Shown: positions 23,906 through 34,727, numbered from the stretch's first letter. The stretch is 64,000 nt of DNA from Gonocerus acuteangulatus (GCA_946811695.1 OX328126.1:9326361-9390360), one strand, 5' to 3'. Translations and numbers: made by a program. Notes: a model not told the origin generated them from the letters alone.

Positions 23906-23960
<55 letters not shown>
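23602..23960. mobile_element. Dispersed repeat flanked by (TA)n (copy 1)
   Basis: 23644-23882 is found again in reverse orientation at 44648-44882 (shared GGTTTTGACGAGTGGTTTCC and TTGAAAACCAGCG). (TA)n lies on both sides (23602-23645 and 23909-23960). No coding capacity. Family not recognised. Confidence 0.75.
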
Positions 23961-23962
<2 letters not shown>

Positions 23963-24325
23963 GAATAATGAAAATCAAACAATGTTTCGAAAAAATAAAA
24001 CGAATCTGGATGCAACGAAGAAGTAGCGTTAATTATACTTTCTGTGGTCATGCTTAATTGTACTTGCCGGGCCCTTATTCGAATTAAAATATTAACAATA
24101 ATATGGATATAATATACCTGAACGTTTTGTATAAGTTAGATTCCCCGAGGATAACAGCTATTATTATATCGACAAGGACTAATCCTAGCTGCGGTTACAG
24201 CTACAACTTACTTAAAAGTCAAGGAAAAATTAATTATAGACGTCCAACATGCAGTAATCTTAAATAAACTCCCGTAATGAAATAAAGTTTAGAAATAAAT
24301 AAAAAATTATAACCAGCCATTCCGT
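23961..24325. other. No recognised feature
   Basis: Unassigned AT-rich spacer before the 56-bp satellite. Confidence 0.5.
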
Positions 24326-25563
24326 TTTCAATAGCCCCCGAAAGATTCTATCCTAAGAGACTTAGGACGACCTTTGCAATAATTCAATAGCCCCCGAAAG
24401 ATTCTATCCTAAGAGACTTAGGACGACCTTTGCAATAATTCAATAGCCCCCGAAAGATTCTATCCTACGAGACTTAGGACGACCTTTGCAATAATTCAAT
24501 AGCCCCCGAAAGATTCTATCCTAAGAGACTTAGGACGACCTTTGCAATAATCCAATAGCCCCCGAAAGATTCTATCCTAAGAGACTTAGGACGACCTTTG
24601 CAATAATCCAATAGCCCCCGAAAGATTCTATCCTAAGAGACTTAGGACGACCTTTGCAATAATTCAATAGCCCCCGAAAGATTCTATCCTAAGAGACTTA
24701 GGACGACCTTTGCAATAATCCAATAGCCCCCGAAAGATTCTATCCTAAGAGACTTAGGACGACCTTTGCAATAATTCAATAGCCCCCGAAAGATTCTATC
24801 CTAAGAGACTTAGGACGACCTTTGCAATAATTCAATAGCCCCCGAAAGATTCTATCCTAAGAGACTTAGGACGACCTTTGCAATAATTCAATAGCCCCCG
24901 AAAGATTCTATCCTAAGAGACTTAGGACGACCTTTGCAATAATTCAATAGCCCCCGAAAGATTCTATCCTAAGAGACTTAGGACGACCTTTGCAATAATT
25001 CAATAGCCCCCGAAAGATTCTATCCTAAGAGACTTAGGACGACCTTTGCAATAATTCAATAGCCCCCGAGAAGATTCTATCCTAAGAGACTTAGGACGAC
25101 CTTTGCAATAATTCAATAGCCCCCGAGAAGATTCTATCCTAAGAGACTTAGGACGACCTTTGCAATAATTCAATAGCCCCCGAAAGATTCTATCCTAAGA
25201 GACATAGGACGACCTTTGCAATAATTCAATAGCCCCCGAAAGATTCTATCCTAAGAGACTTAGGACGACCTTTGCAATAATTCAATAGCCCCCGAAAGAT
25301 TCTATCCTAAGAGACTTAGGACGACCTTTGCAATAATTCAATAGCCCCCGAAAGATTCTATCCTAAGAGACTTAGGACGACCTTTGCAATAATTCAATAG
25401 CCCCCGAAAGATTCTATCCTAAGAGACTTAGGACGACCTTTGCAATAATGCAATAGCCCCCGAAAGATTCTATCCTAAGAGACTTAGGACGACCTTTGCA
25501 ATAATTCAATAGCCCCCGAAAGATTCTATCCTAAGAGACTTAGGACGACCTTTGCAATAATTG
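24326..25563. repeat. 56-bp hairpin satellite (about 22 units)
   Basis: Each unit contains AATAGCCCCCGAAAGATTC, then the perfect hairpin CCTAAGAGACTTAGG (6-bp stem, 3-nt loop), then ACGACCTTTGCAATAA. Units are almost identical. A GAGAAG insertion variant occurs in two adjacent units (25067 and 25123). Confidence 0.97.
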
Positions 25564-26157
25564 ATTCTTAGAAAAAAACTTTAATTTTAAAGAAGATTTT
25601 AGAATGGTTGAAACGAATAATTAAATATAGAACACCACTTCAGCTCTAAGGGCGTTAACTAAATTATTTAGAAAAACCAAAAGCTATAGACCTCAGCGCG
25701 CAGAAGATTATGGTGACATCAGCAAAAGCATAATAAGACATACTTTATTATGACTATCCAATTATGCGCCCCGGTTTTATAGCCTGTAATAGCGTAATCA
25801 TGTCAAGAATGTTCGAAGTTATTACAAGATAGAACTGAACAGGGATCATTGCCAATGAAAAAAGGCAGAAAAAAAACCCTGGGAAAGAAATCAGCCACTC
25901 TTGTTTAAAAGAACTAAGAATAGACGGAATTTTACGTCACGGACACGCGCCGGATGTAGGCACTCTTCAAGGTGAGTGATAGTTTAAGCTTAATGACCGC
26001 CGTAATTCTTAAACCAATGAAAGTAAGGTAACAATAAATCAATATGTCATATCATAAGTAGTGTATTCCTATTTATGAATATATTGAAATAAGATATTTC
26101 ATAAAATGGCTAATTAAAATACAAAACTTAGCAGGGAACAACTACAACAATTTATTT
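25564..26157. other. No recognised feature
   Basis: No gene or element ends seen. Confidence 0.5.
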
Positions 26158-26820
26158 ATTTATAAGTGATTCGCATCTACTGGTATTTCACTCCTTAAAG
26201 ATGGTACCTGTATGGTCTAATGAACCAGCATTAAGATGGGTATTTAATTCAATTTATATCGAGAGGTTTGGAAATGCCTGTAATATTCCTGGAAACCTCT
26301 GGTTATTCAGCAGATATCTTCAAATGCGAGTGTATAGTTTAGTGTCCTGCAAGTAAGAAAGTATTGTGTTTATGTACTGGCTGCTGTCCCTCAACAATTC
26401 GTAAATGTCATGTGGGATATTTAGGTTTTGTCGTCTTCTGCACTCCGTAAGTAGCTGTTTTACAGTGAAGTCTGTATTGCGTATATCACAAATTGGTTTG
26501 TCAGGTGTTGTCATGAGGTATTCGTGTGTTAGTCTTGTGTGGCCAATTCGGAGTCGAGCAAGTACAATTTCTTCTCGTCTGTTGTCTCGGTAGCTGGATG
26601 TCCACTCCTGAGAAGTATTTTTGATTGTACGTAATTCATTTTCGGTTAGTCGAGTCCAGCTGTCTTGCCAATAATTTAAAATATTTTGTTTGATTGCATT
26701 GTTACGGTCTTCGTGTGTGATTAATAGGTTGAGCTCAGGTTGTCTTGTGGCAAATTTTGCATAGGATTCTGAAAAATTTAAAAAAGCAAATATTTTTACA
26801 AAGCTCGTACGGGACAGATT
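26158..26820 (-). mobile_element. Non-LTR retrotransposon 3' end (LINE copy 1)
   Basis: The minus strand holds the end of an ORF2 followed by a short 3' region running to TTTATTTATAAGTGATTCGC (the extreme 3' end, read on plus). The 3' region contains one single unit of the sequence that forms the 47-bp satellite at 46047-48157. 5'-truncated near 26820. Confidence 0.85.
26320..26819 (-). pseudogene. LINE ORF2 C-terminus (RNase H region)
   Basis: Open on the minus strand for about 165 codons without an internal ATG start. It contains LARLRIGHTRLTHEYLM, the conserved end of RNase H in I/Jockey-group non-LTR retrotransposons, then KPICDI...TVKQLLTECRRRQ (the usual Cys/His-type tail) and a stop at 26320-26322. 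Upstream it reads FLNFSESYAKFATRQPELN and a WQDSWTRL segment. The reverse transcriptase and endonuclease parts are absent. A 5'-truncated relic with an intact local frame, so probably fairly young. Confidence 0.85.
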
Positions 26821-27264
26821 TCTTCATTTATCTTGCCGAGGTTTGTAACATGGCGAATGAGGTCAAACAAGAACATACAAAAGGGAATGGACAAAGGTCA
26901 TATACAGACATAAAAATTAAAAACAGGATACAGAAAAAAAAAGGTACGCCGTTACGAATCAGGGAATGCCGATCCCAAAAGGCTACCGACCAGCTGCCGT
27001 TTAGGCGATGTCATCAACATACGTAATTCATTCCTCCTTTTTTCGCCCCTGAAGAAGCCCGACAAGGGCCTAAATATAAGCCAGCCGAAGAGCCAAATTC
27101 GGCGACTTGTAAAGTTGGCCAGGAGAAAGCGAAAGGGAGCGATGAGTTGCGCAAGTTCCAGATGGGATGTAACACTTTCCCCTACTTCCACTTGGTTTAA
27201 ATAGTCACCGGTGAATGTCGACACAAATAGATTGTCTTACTAATATAGAGTCGACAAACAACAA
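26821..27264. other. Unassigned; weak hammerhead-like relic
   Basis: 27049-27078 reads CTGAAGA, helix GCCC/GGGC, then TAAATATA where GAAATATA would be needed. The G12-to-T change would abolish catalysis. Small ORFs on both strands lack similarity I recognise. Confidence 0.35.
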
Positions 27265-27420
27265 CCTTTGTATATAATCGCCGGAGAGCTGATAACGCAC
27301 TTTTCATGTGCAAGTGTTTTATACACACAAAAGTATGTGTTTAAGTGCGTGTTGGCTTGACTTACCATGGAACACCAGGTACTGGGCATAGAAGACAGGT
27401 GCAAAAGAATATGACCCAAC
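27265..27420. mobile_element. Fragment of the Foldback-like element
   Basis: Contains AACGCACTTTTCATG, AGTGTTTTATAC and a CACCAGGTACTGGGCATA region. These match, in reverse, the junction at about 39888-40030 of the Foldback-like element. One single 98-bp-type unit is present. Confidence 0.6.
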
Positions 27421-27514
27421 AAAGGAGTTTTATCGAACAAATAATTGTTGGCTTCGGTAGGCATTTGGCTCTCTTTGCCATTTGGCTCTCTTTGCCATTT
27501 GGCTTGATCCGAGA

Positions 27515-27690
27515 TCAACGGTGCTTCAACAATTGGGCTATTAACGCCGGGTTATCTACAGGTTGCCACCCTTTTGAAATGCCAAAAGAACGTGGTCGGT
27601 CACCCATTCAGGTACTGGCCACACCCGACGTAGCTTAACTTCGTTGATCAACGGGAACCGGGGAAATCAACGTAGCTATGGCCGTAGGCT
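27515..27690 (-). mobile_element. 5S rRNA-derived SINE (copy 2)
   Basis: The minus strand begins with the 5S-like CTACGGCCATAGCTACGTTG and retains TGATCAACGAAGTTAAGC and the ACCTGAATGGGTGACCGAC region. The body holds GGGTGGCAACCTG. The short minus-strand tail is AATTGTTGAAGCACCGTTG. The longest-headed copy in the window. Confidence 0.85.
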
Positions 27691-28250
27691 ATTGGGTCTG
27701 ATATTATTTTTCAAAGCCCTTAGTCCAATATTCATAGCTACACCCTTAGCCAATATCTCTGCAGCATATTAAACTAAATACTAGAAACAAGTCTTATAAT
27801 AACTTTAACTTTTTTATCAATGTGTTCAAATTTAGATAATATTTTCCAAATGGATTGTAAAAATATTTTAATCATACAAGCTAAAAATAAACTACAGAAA
27901 GGGCTGTTACCGAATCATCGCCCTACAACATTAAGGCTTCCTTGGAAAGAAAAACAGACCCAATTTTAGCAGGATCCTGGATAAAAACCTTTCTCAACAA
28001 GGAAAATGGTGAATATTAATTGGAAGATTTAAGTAGAAAAATATATTAATTTATATTGGAATAACTCTCAACAAAAAAGGTACCGAGAATTCTATTTTAC
28101 TTTGCTCCCTCTTTCGTTATATGAAGAGCAACCCACTTATGACGTAGACTTGATGAAACAGTCTCAATGTGGGTTTCAAAAGTGGAAAAAATCGGTCCTT
28201 CCCATTTATTCATATATTATGGATTTTATATAATTTGCTCTTTGCGGTCA
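27691..28250. other. No recognised feature
   Basis: AT-rich spacer between two 5S SINE copies. No gene seen. Confidence 0.5.
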
Positions 28251-28264
28251 AACGTGTACAATAT

Positions 28265-28465
28265 TTTTTTTTTTTTATTTTTTTTTTTTTTTTACGGCGC
28301 ATCTACAATTTGGCCATTAGCGCCGGGCTATCTACAGGTTGCCACCCTTCCCTAATACCAACAGCACCTGGTCGGTCACCCATTCAGGTTCTGAACAAGC
28401 CCGACGTTGCTTAACTTCGGTGATCTATGGGAACCGGTGTATTCAACGTGGCTATGGCCGTTGGC
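28265..28465 (-). mobile_element. 5S rRNA-derived SINE (copy 3), with target duplication
   Basis: The 5S-derived head (GCCAACGGCCATAGCCACGT, minus strand), body (GGGTGGCAACCTG), tail (GGCGCTAATGGCC...GATGCGCCGTAAA) and poly(A) are all present. Flanks carry a 13-bp target duplication AACGTGTACAATA (28251 and 28466). This is the complete reference copy for the family here. Confidence 0.93.
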
Positions 28466-28618
28466 AACGTGTACAATAATAGTCCGATTCTTCTATAATC
28501 TGGTCAGAAAAACAAGTTTGTAAACGAGCTGACCCGCTCACTAGAATAATATTCTTTCTTTAATGCTCCTCAGGAAAAAAAATTAAACTTAACAATTTTG
28601 AATTTAAATTCCCGTTCT

Positions 28619-29105
28619 TCAAGTATCAGACCATGCTATAAGTAATGTAGGTTTATATCGGTGGACTGTATAATGTGTCAATCCAAGTTTTTCTGCTAGC
28701 TCTTCTACTGTTACAACAGGATTTTCTTCTACAGTAGCCTGCAGGAGTTGGTAGTCAAGCTCTGTTGCTAGACCAGTACGAGGCTCGTCTTCAAGCTTAT
28801 GGTTTATGTCGGTGGACTGTAGAATGTGTCGATCCAAGTTTTTCTGCTAGCTCTTCTACTGTTACAACAGGATTTTCTTCTACTGTAGCCTGCAGGAGTT
28901 GGTCGTCAAGCTCTGTTGCTAGACCTGTACGAGGCTCGTCTTCAAGCTTGCGGTTTATGTTGATGGACTGTAGAATGTGTCGATCCAAGTTTTTCTGCTA
29001 GATCTTCGACTGTTACGACAGGATTTTCTTCTACAGTACCTGCAGGAGTTGGTCGTCAAGCTCTGTTGCTAGACCTGTACGAGGCTCGTCTTCAAGCTTG
29101 CGGTT
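28619..29105 (-). pseudogene. mariner transposase HTH segment, tandemly triplicated
   Basis: Three direct copies at 151-bp spacing of a segment whose minus-strand translation includes LEDEPRTGLATELDDQLLQA and TVEELAEKLGSTHSTVHRH. This is the second helix-turn-helix of mariner/Mos-type transposases (family pattern EDEPRSGRP...ELAEELGVSHSTVSRHL). The first copy differs slightly (HYTVHRYK). No catalytic domain follows. Minus-strand continuation upstream (29105-29150) has the RWFERF-type region. The family's transposase is about 345 residues, so this is a rearranged remnant. Confidence 0.75.
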
Positions 29106-29419
29106 TCCCTCTCGAAATCGTTCAAACCACCGCTGCACTTGTCAATGCTCACTAATGTCATTTTTCCCAAAGCATAGCATGGCGACACAATAAATAAGTT
29201 TTACCAACCAAAACATTATAAATAGAAGAGTATTTAATGCTATAGTAAACAAAAATAAATTGATAAGGACTGATAAAACAGACATTACTTAGGCCGGCCA
29301 CACACTATGAGGTAGACCTGACAGGTGCACCGGACAGGTTCACCCGTGAGGTGCACCTGTCAGGTCTACCAGTGACCCACACTGTTCAGGTGTACCGGAC
29401 AGGTTTGTCAGTCTTCAAC

Positions 29420-29770
29420 ATGGATCCTCCAGGAGATGATCTACTTTATCTCTCTCTATTTGCAGTAATATTTGAGACACGTAAAAACAAACGAAAAAAA
29501 AAACGCAAACAATGGTGTAAGGAATGGTTGCAGAGAAGAAATAAATTCACCCATATCAATCTGCTGAACGAATTAAGAGATGAACCAACAGATTATCGCA
29601 ATTATCTGCGCATGAACGAATCAGTTTACATAGAGTTATTGTCACTTGTATCTCCTTTCATTAAGAAGAAATATACACAAATGAGGGCCGCTATATCTCC
29701 ACACGAAAAACTAACAGCTACTTTGAGAATCTTGAGGAGTCAATTTTCCTCTACTCCTTTCGAATATTAG
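29420..29770 (+). pseudogene. PIF/Harbinger transposase N-terminal fragment
   Basis: Starts MDPPGDDLLYLSLF (29420) and contains NYLRMNESVYIELLSLV and SPFIKKKYTQMRAAISPHEK, then LTATLRIL. This is the HARBI1-like N-terminal helical region, where the family shows an FRM...F..LL..V.P.I pattern and an R.AI.P.E+LA.TLR motif. The DDE nuclease domain is missing: the frame runs into unrelated sequence and stops at 29770. An upstream ATG at 29351 would only add TIR-derived residues, so I prefer 29420. Family role: with the Myb/MADF partner it cuts and pastes the element. Confidence 0.75.
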
Positions 29771-29972
29771 ATCGAAAACTATTAATTTTACTTTTAGCCA
29801 TACTCTCGTTTGCATTTGGATATATTTTCTGCAGTTTGTATACTAATTTGCGATATGCAGCATCCCTTTTATTTCGATTGTGAAAATCGTCGTCTTTTAT
29901 TTTCCATAAACATGGTTCATTTTTATAAATTGCGATGAAATCACTAAGAAATTCATTAATTTTATGAGACAT
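29751..29972 (-). pseudogene. MADF/Myb-like Harbinger accessory protein fragment
   Basis: From Met at 29972: 73 residues with the MADF pattern FLSDFIAIYKNEPCLWKI...NRNKRDAAYRKLV...KINSFRSNI (aromatic and Leu spacing, LW before the acidic loop, R-AA, and a final R-N segment). In Harbinger elements such a DNA-binding protein helps transposase import and end binding. It overlaps the 3' end of the truncated transposase, because a deletion has joined two convergent genes. Confidence 0.75.
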
Positions 29973-30397
29973 TTTACACTTTAAACTGATTCCATAAATA
30001 AAAAGGCCACAACGGTCAAACAAATCAACACAAATCAGAGTTTCAGAAAACTGAGACCTCATCAGGTACACCTGACAACCCCCACACACACATGAGGTCT
30101 ACTCGCCTGTCAGGTGGAAATAATCGAATTTTCATCTCATTGGCTCGATTTTTCAAACCAAATTTCTTCTTTATAAATGCCTTGGTTGATTAAAAAATTG
30201 TAAAACATTTCGTTTGGCCCAACAAGTTTCGTGGACTCATTTTCATCTCTGCATTGTTTACCAGAGCAGTATTTGGTCTGCTCATCTCATATTGCGACCA
30301 GTCTAAATATGACGCGTTGCGGATAAGAAGGGCGAACTCAACAAAAGACAGTGTGAGGAAAATGTGTTTGAATATATTGTCCATAAAGGGGAACTCT

Positions 30398-30760
30398 GGG
30401 GCGAGGTTAGCTCAGTGGTAGAGCACTGGACTAATAAGCTGGAGGCCTGAGTTCAAATCCCAAGCAAGCACTAAAGATTTTTTCTTCTAGTGTCTTCGTT
30501 CATGGGTTGAATTCGGCCTCCCTGACCGTCCCTAGGCCAACCCAGCCTTTAATTAATTTAATAATGGGTACCTTGGGTGCTAATGACTCTAGGCAGTCGA
30601 AGCAGCCAAGGGGAAAATCAGGCGGCCGGAGCATAGTACTGACCACACTATCTCCCTAGTGTGCCGTATGGTCATGAATCAGATACCTCTATAGTATCTG
30701 CCCCTCAGGGCCCACGTGGCCTGTTACGGGACTGTTTTTTTTTTTTGTTTTGTTTTTTTT
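30398..30760 (+). mobile_element. tRNA(Ile)-like SINE with T-rich tail
   Basis: The head 30401-30472 resembles tRNA-Ile: GAGGTTAGCTCAGTGGTAGA (A box), an anticodon-loop-like CTAATAA, and a GAGTTCAAATC B box. Acceptor and T stems do not pair well, so it is not a functional tRNA. The body ends in GGCCTGTTACGGGACTG followed by a T-rich tail (30735-30760). A 12-bp target duplication AAGGGGAACTCT flanks it (30386-30397 and 30761-30772). A headless copy is at 20349-20602. Confidence 0.9.
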
Positions 30761-30772
30761 AAGGGGAACTCT

Positions 30773-31554
30773 ACTAGATTATATTCAAACCATTAGTTCG
30801 TTGTGGGATGTCTCAGTGTTTGTTTATTATTTTATATTAATAAACAAATTATTAGTCTAGATTCGTCCTTCGTATTCGCCACGCCTCATATTTGTGACGA
30901 ACAGATCAAATACGGTTCTGAACGGTGGTCACATTCAGTAAAATGTTGCGCTTTATAATGCAGTGTCCTACTACAAGTGTGAAAATGATTTCAATATTTT
31001 GTTTATTCTTCTTCCAATTTGCTGGAAAACCATTGGTCGGCCAGTCATTGGTTTCTATCGTTAAGGCACTTAAGTCTGTTTAAAATGTAATCTTACGACA
31101 TTAAATCGGGCAATAAAAAGGGACTAGATAAATATTTTGAAATAGCTTGCTAAAAGGGGACAACAAGCACAAACAAACTAACTGATAGACGGCTTTTGAT
31201 GGTCCAGTGCTCGAGCTTTAATTCAAGGAGCCAATAAGCCGGAAATCAACAGAGAGGGAGAGAGAGAGAGAGAGAGAGAGATCCTAAACGGAATATTAAC
31301 CAGTGTTTAAACAGAGAGCCCGGGGTTTGTAGGAAAGCAGAGGGACGGAATTAAACAAATCTAAGCCAAATAGGGAGTTGAGTGGATTTGAATATCTAAC
31401 AGACACCTCCGGAACAGTGCTGCTCTCTATCGGCATCATCATTAGCTTATGGACAATTCGATGAGGAATCCATTACATAACATTCTCTGGACACCATAAA
31501 GGCAAACAGTTATCTCTAAATATTCCCAATCCGATTCCTAACCTTTCATTCCAA
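30773..31554. other. Unassigned, with a (GA)n run
   Basis: No gene seen. A (GA)n microsatellite lies at about 31256-31282. Confidence 0.5.
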
Positions 31555-31835
31555 ACCGCCATCCCACCCGAATCCCAGAGGCCAATCCTTTTCCTCTCAT
31601 CCCACCCGAATCCCAGAGGCCAATCCTTTTCCTCCCATACCACCCGAATCCCAGAGGCCAATCCTTTTCCTCTCATCCCACCCGAATCCCAGAGGCCAAT
31701 CCCTTTCCTCCCATCCCACCTGAATCCCAGAGGCCAATCCCTTTCCTCCCATCCCACCCGAATCCCAGAGGCCAATCCCTTTCCTCCCATCCCACCCGAA
31801 TCCCAGAGGCCAATCCCTTTCCTCCCATCCCAAAG
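31555..31835. repeat. 38-bp tandem array (about 7 units)
   Basis: Unit CCCACCCGAATCCCAGAGG then CCAATCCCTTTCCTCCCAT, pyrimidine-rich on the plus strand. The Gly/Trp-rich minus-strand ORFs are frame artefacts of a 38-bp period. Confidence 0.95.
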
Positions 31836-31927
31836 ACCCACTCAGTAGACTAAAGAGGCTTTGGATCCATAACCAAATAATAGCAAATAAAAAAAAATTA
31901 GCCTAGGAAATGCCAATACTGCATGTA

Positions 31928-32285
31928 CCAGGTCATCCCATAAATAATGTCGGTGGAGAGTAGAATGTGTCGAGCCAAGTTTTTCTGCTAGCTCTTCGAC
32001 TGTTACAACAGGAATTTCTTCTGTTGGTCCACCAGTACAAGGCTAGTCTTCAAGATTGCGGTTTGTCGCTCGAAATCGTTCAAACCAGCGCTACACTTAA
32101 GTGCCATAAACCAATAAAAACAGAAACCAATGACTTGTCGCTCAATGATGACATTTTGGCCATATATTTCTACAACGTTTCGAAAATTTGAAGCAGCATT
32201 TTCTCCTTTATCGAACTGCCCAAGCAGAACAAGGCGTAAAGTGGTGTCTTGGGAGATCCATTTCAAATGAAATTGAAAATAGAAG
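31928..32285 (-). pseudogene. mariner transposase N-terminal remnant
   Basis: The minus-strand frame starts MKWISQDTTLRLVLLGQFDK (32266), followed by KGENAASNFRNVVEIYG, matching the first helix-turn-helix of Mos-type mariner transposases. The rest drifts out of frame, then gives the ELAEKLGST-like region seen at 28619-29105 (near 31960-32010). The end GGTCATCCCATAAATAATG at 31930 may be the element terminus. Degenerate and non-functional. Confidence 0.65.
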
Positions 32286-33064
32286 CATATTTTATGCTAT
32301 AATAAACAAAATATGCAAACAAAGACATTTTTATTTCAGTTTGTAGATAAATAAAATTCTGTCTTTTGTATCTACCATTGTGTTTTTTATGTTATATTCC
32401 CGTATTTTGCAAAAAACATATTACTTAAGGGACAAAAATAGCGGACATACTAAAAAAACATAAAGTTGAGCTAAAAGATTCCTTTGTGCTGATCAAAAAA
32501 TTTTGTTAAAAAATGTGTAATTTGGATCCAGAGTAAACCCTATTCCTAATTTTTAACTTCTATCATTTTAGCGTCTTTCCTTGTAAGAGCCCAAGAATTA
32601 CGGCCGTTAGGGACATAGTCATTATCTTGCCATTGTATGAGCTGAGGATTTTGAAAAATATTAAATTAATACATGCCCGATCTATTTTTTTTAATTTATG
32701 TATTTCAATAAAACATAAGAAGAATATATTCCAAAATTTTGGATTTTACTTGTCAGCTAAGAACAAAGTTTAAATGAGAGAACATCCTTGTCACCAATCA
32801 CCCTGAGGATCCAACTCAAGCCACCAGCAACATCTTCATGAAATACGACCTCACCTGTAACAAAAAAAGTAAACGGATTTCAAAATAAATTTCAATCAGT
32901 AAATATATTACATTATTCTGCTATGATAAGTTAAAAGGCCATTTACAAATGTAAAATATGTAATATTTCCAATGAATATAATATTCATTGTCCATATTAA
33001 TTCCAATGATTTTACAATATAACCTATGAAAATTTGACGGTTTCAATAGTACGTGGGTTAGTGA
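32286..33064. other. No recognised feature
   Basis: AT-rich spacer. No gene or element ends seen. Confidence 0.5.
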
Positions 33065-33435
33065 CCATACCAAAGGAACCCTCGTGTACCATCGTCCGGA
33101 CGTAGCCCATCTGTTACAGCTTCAGCGTCACAATAGGCCATAGCAAAGGAACCCTCGTGTACCATCGTCCGGACGTAGCCGATCTGTTACAGCTTCAGCG
33201 TCACACTAGGCCATACCAAAGGAACCCTCGTGTAACATCGTCCGGACGTAGCCGATCTGTTACAGCTTCAGCGTCACACTAGGCCATAGCAAAGGAACCC
33301 TCGTGTACCATCGTCCGGACGTAGCCGATCTGTTACAGCTTCAGCGTCACACTAGGCCGTACCAAAGGAACCCTCGTGTACCATCGTCCGGACGTAGCCG
33401 ATCTGTTACAGCTTCAGCGTCACACTAGGCCATAG
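33065..33435. repeat. 73-bp tandem array (about 5 units)
   Basis: Units contain AAAGGAACCCTCGTGTACCA, TCGTCCGGACGTAGCCGATC and GTTACAGCTTCAGCGTCACA. Nearly identical, relatively CpG-rich units. Confidence 0.95.
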
Positions 33436-33765
33436 CTAAGACATATCCATCTCAATAAGTCATAAGTCGCATAATTTTATGAAAATAATAAATGCACATA
33501 TAAATGAGGAGGGAGAGTAATGTTGAAAGTGTTTGAACTGCATAATTTTCCTGAATTGCAGTAAATGATCGGTTTGCTGCACAGCTATTGCACAGAAACA
33601 GAGCAACAGGATTTAGATCATCAATCTTAAGCACAGAAAGGAGGGGATTGTATCTATGATCTCATAGTTAGGAATACTAAACGCTTACAAGACAATTATA
33701 TAACCTTTATGGTAATTCTTTGCTTAATAGGGTAATCATTTGTAAATAACCCGTTAAAAAAAAAT

Positions 33766-34603
33766 CTTTATTATCAAAACAATCGACACGCAGAACTGCG
33801 TTATCAAAGCGAAGCATTATCTCAAACTGACAGTATCCTAAAGGTAAATAACTGCATTAATTACCGATTTCTCGAAATAAGATCGATCAATCAAAAATCG
33901 CCTAAGAAACGTATTTGTAGAAAATCGTTATTATCAAAATAATCGACACGCAGAACTGCGTTATCAAAGCGAAGCATTATCTCAAACTGACAGTATCCTA
34001 AAGGTAAATTACTGCATTAATTACCGATTTCTCCAAATAAGATCGATCAATCAATAATCGCCTAAGAAACGTATTTGTAGAAAATCGTTATTATCAAAAC
34101 AATCGACACGCAGAACTGCGTTATCAAAGCGAAGCATTATCTCAAACTGACAGTATCCTAAAGGTAAATTACTGCATTAACCACCGATTTCTCGAAATAA
34201 GATCGATCAATCAAAAATCGCCTAAGAAACGTATTTGTAGAAAATTTAATGACCTTTCGAAGAGATGCTTTACACTTTCTACGATTTCCTAAAATGTTCC
34301 AAAATATATCCATGAATCCCAAGAAAAATATAGGGTTTTTTCCCCATTTTTCTCGTCGACGAGGTTATAAGGCCTTGGAAACCGTGTCATTAGATTTTTT
34401 ACGCACAAAACTTGTTCCTCGAAGCCTAGTAACGCAAAACCGCAAGTGTTATGATAATTTTCGCGGGAATTTCGCCCTAAAGCCATGCCCCGGTGGGTGG
34501 ATTCTTCTGGATACGGAACTTGATCTTTCAAAATGCACAAAGTATTTTTAAACCAGATTTAATTCAAATCGGTCCATTTTTGAGCCAGGCAGAGGGCGAC
34601 CAG

Positions 34604-34663
<60 letters not shown>

Positions 34664-34727
34664 TGCGGAATGCGTCATGAGATCAACCTCAATAAGCGGC
34701 GTTCCTCATTATGGAAGGGGAAGCTAA
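33766..34727 (+). mobile_element. Helentron-like element H3, degraded, with 160-bp internal triplication
   Basis: 33766-34245 is three 160-bp direct copies (shared AATCGACACGCAGAACTGCG) of the family's AT-rich block. The distal part has the usual region before (TA)n (34608-34656), then a 3' end TCATGAGATCAACCTCAATA...GGAAGCTAA with a weak hairpin. The 5' subterminal repeat is not visible. Confidence 0.5.

Larger units (their letters stand above)
29293..30118 (+). mobile_element. PIF/Harbinger element, internally deleted
   Basis: Left end TTA-GGCCGGCCACACACTATG fits Harbinger TIRs (GGCC...CACA) with TWA target sites. Inside lie a plus-strand transposase N-terminus and a convergent minus-strand MADF/Myb-like gene, the two-gene organisation of the superfamily. 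The matching right terminus is not intact. The AGGTGCACCTGTCAGGTCTA region forms subterminal inverted repeats near the left end. Confidence 0.75.

Noticed and set aside
27049..27078. Hammerhead ribozyme
   Set aside because: GAAA is replaced by TAAA and helix I does not pair. At best a relic.
28765..29001. Plus-strand ORF as a gene
   Set aside because: It is the antisense of the triplicated mariner HTH segment.
30401..30472. Functional tRNA-Ile gene
   Set aside because: Acceptor and T stems do not pair, and the target duplication shows it is the head of a SINE. The tRNA-like heads at 19613, 44458, 52652 and 62145 are SINE parts too.
31473..31841. Gly/Trp-rich minus-strand ORF
   Set aside because: Frame artefact of the 38-bp array. 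The peptide repeat changes register because 38 is not a multiple of three.
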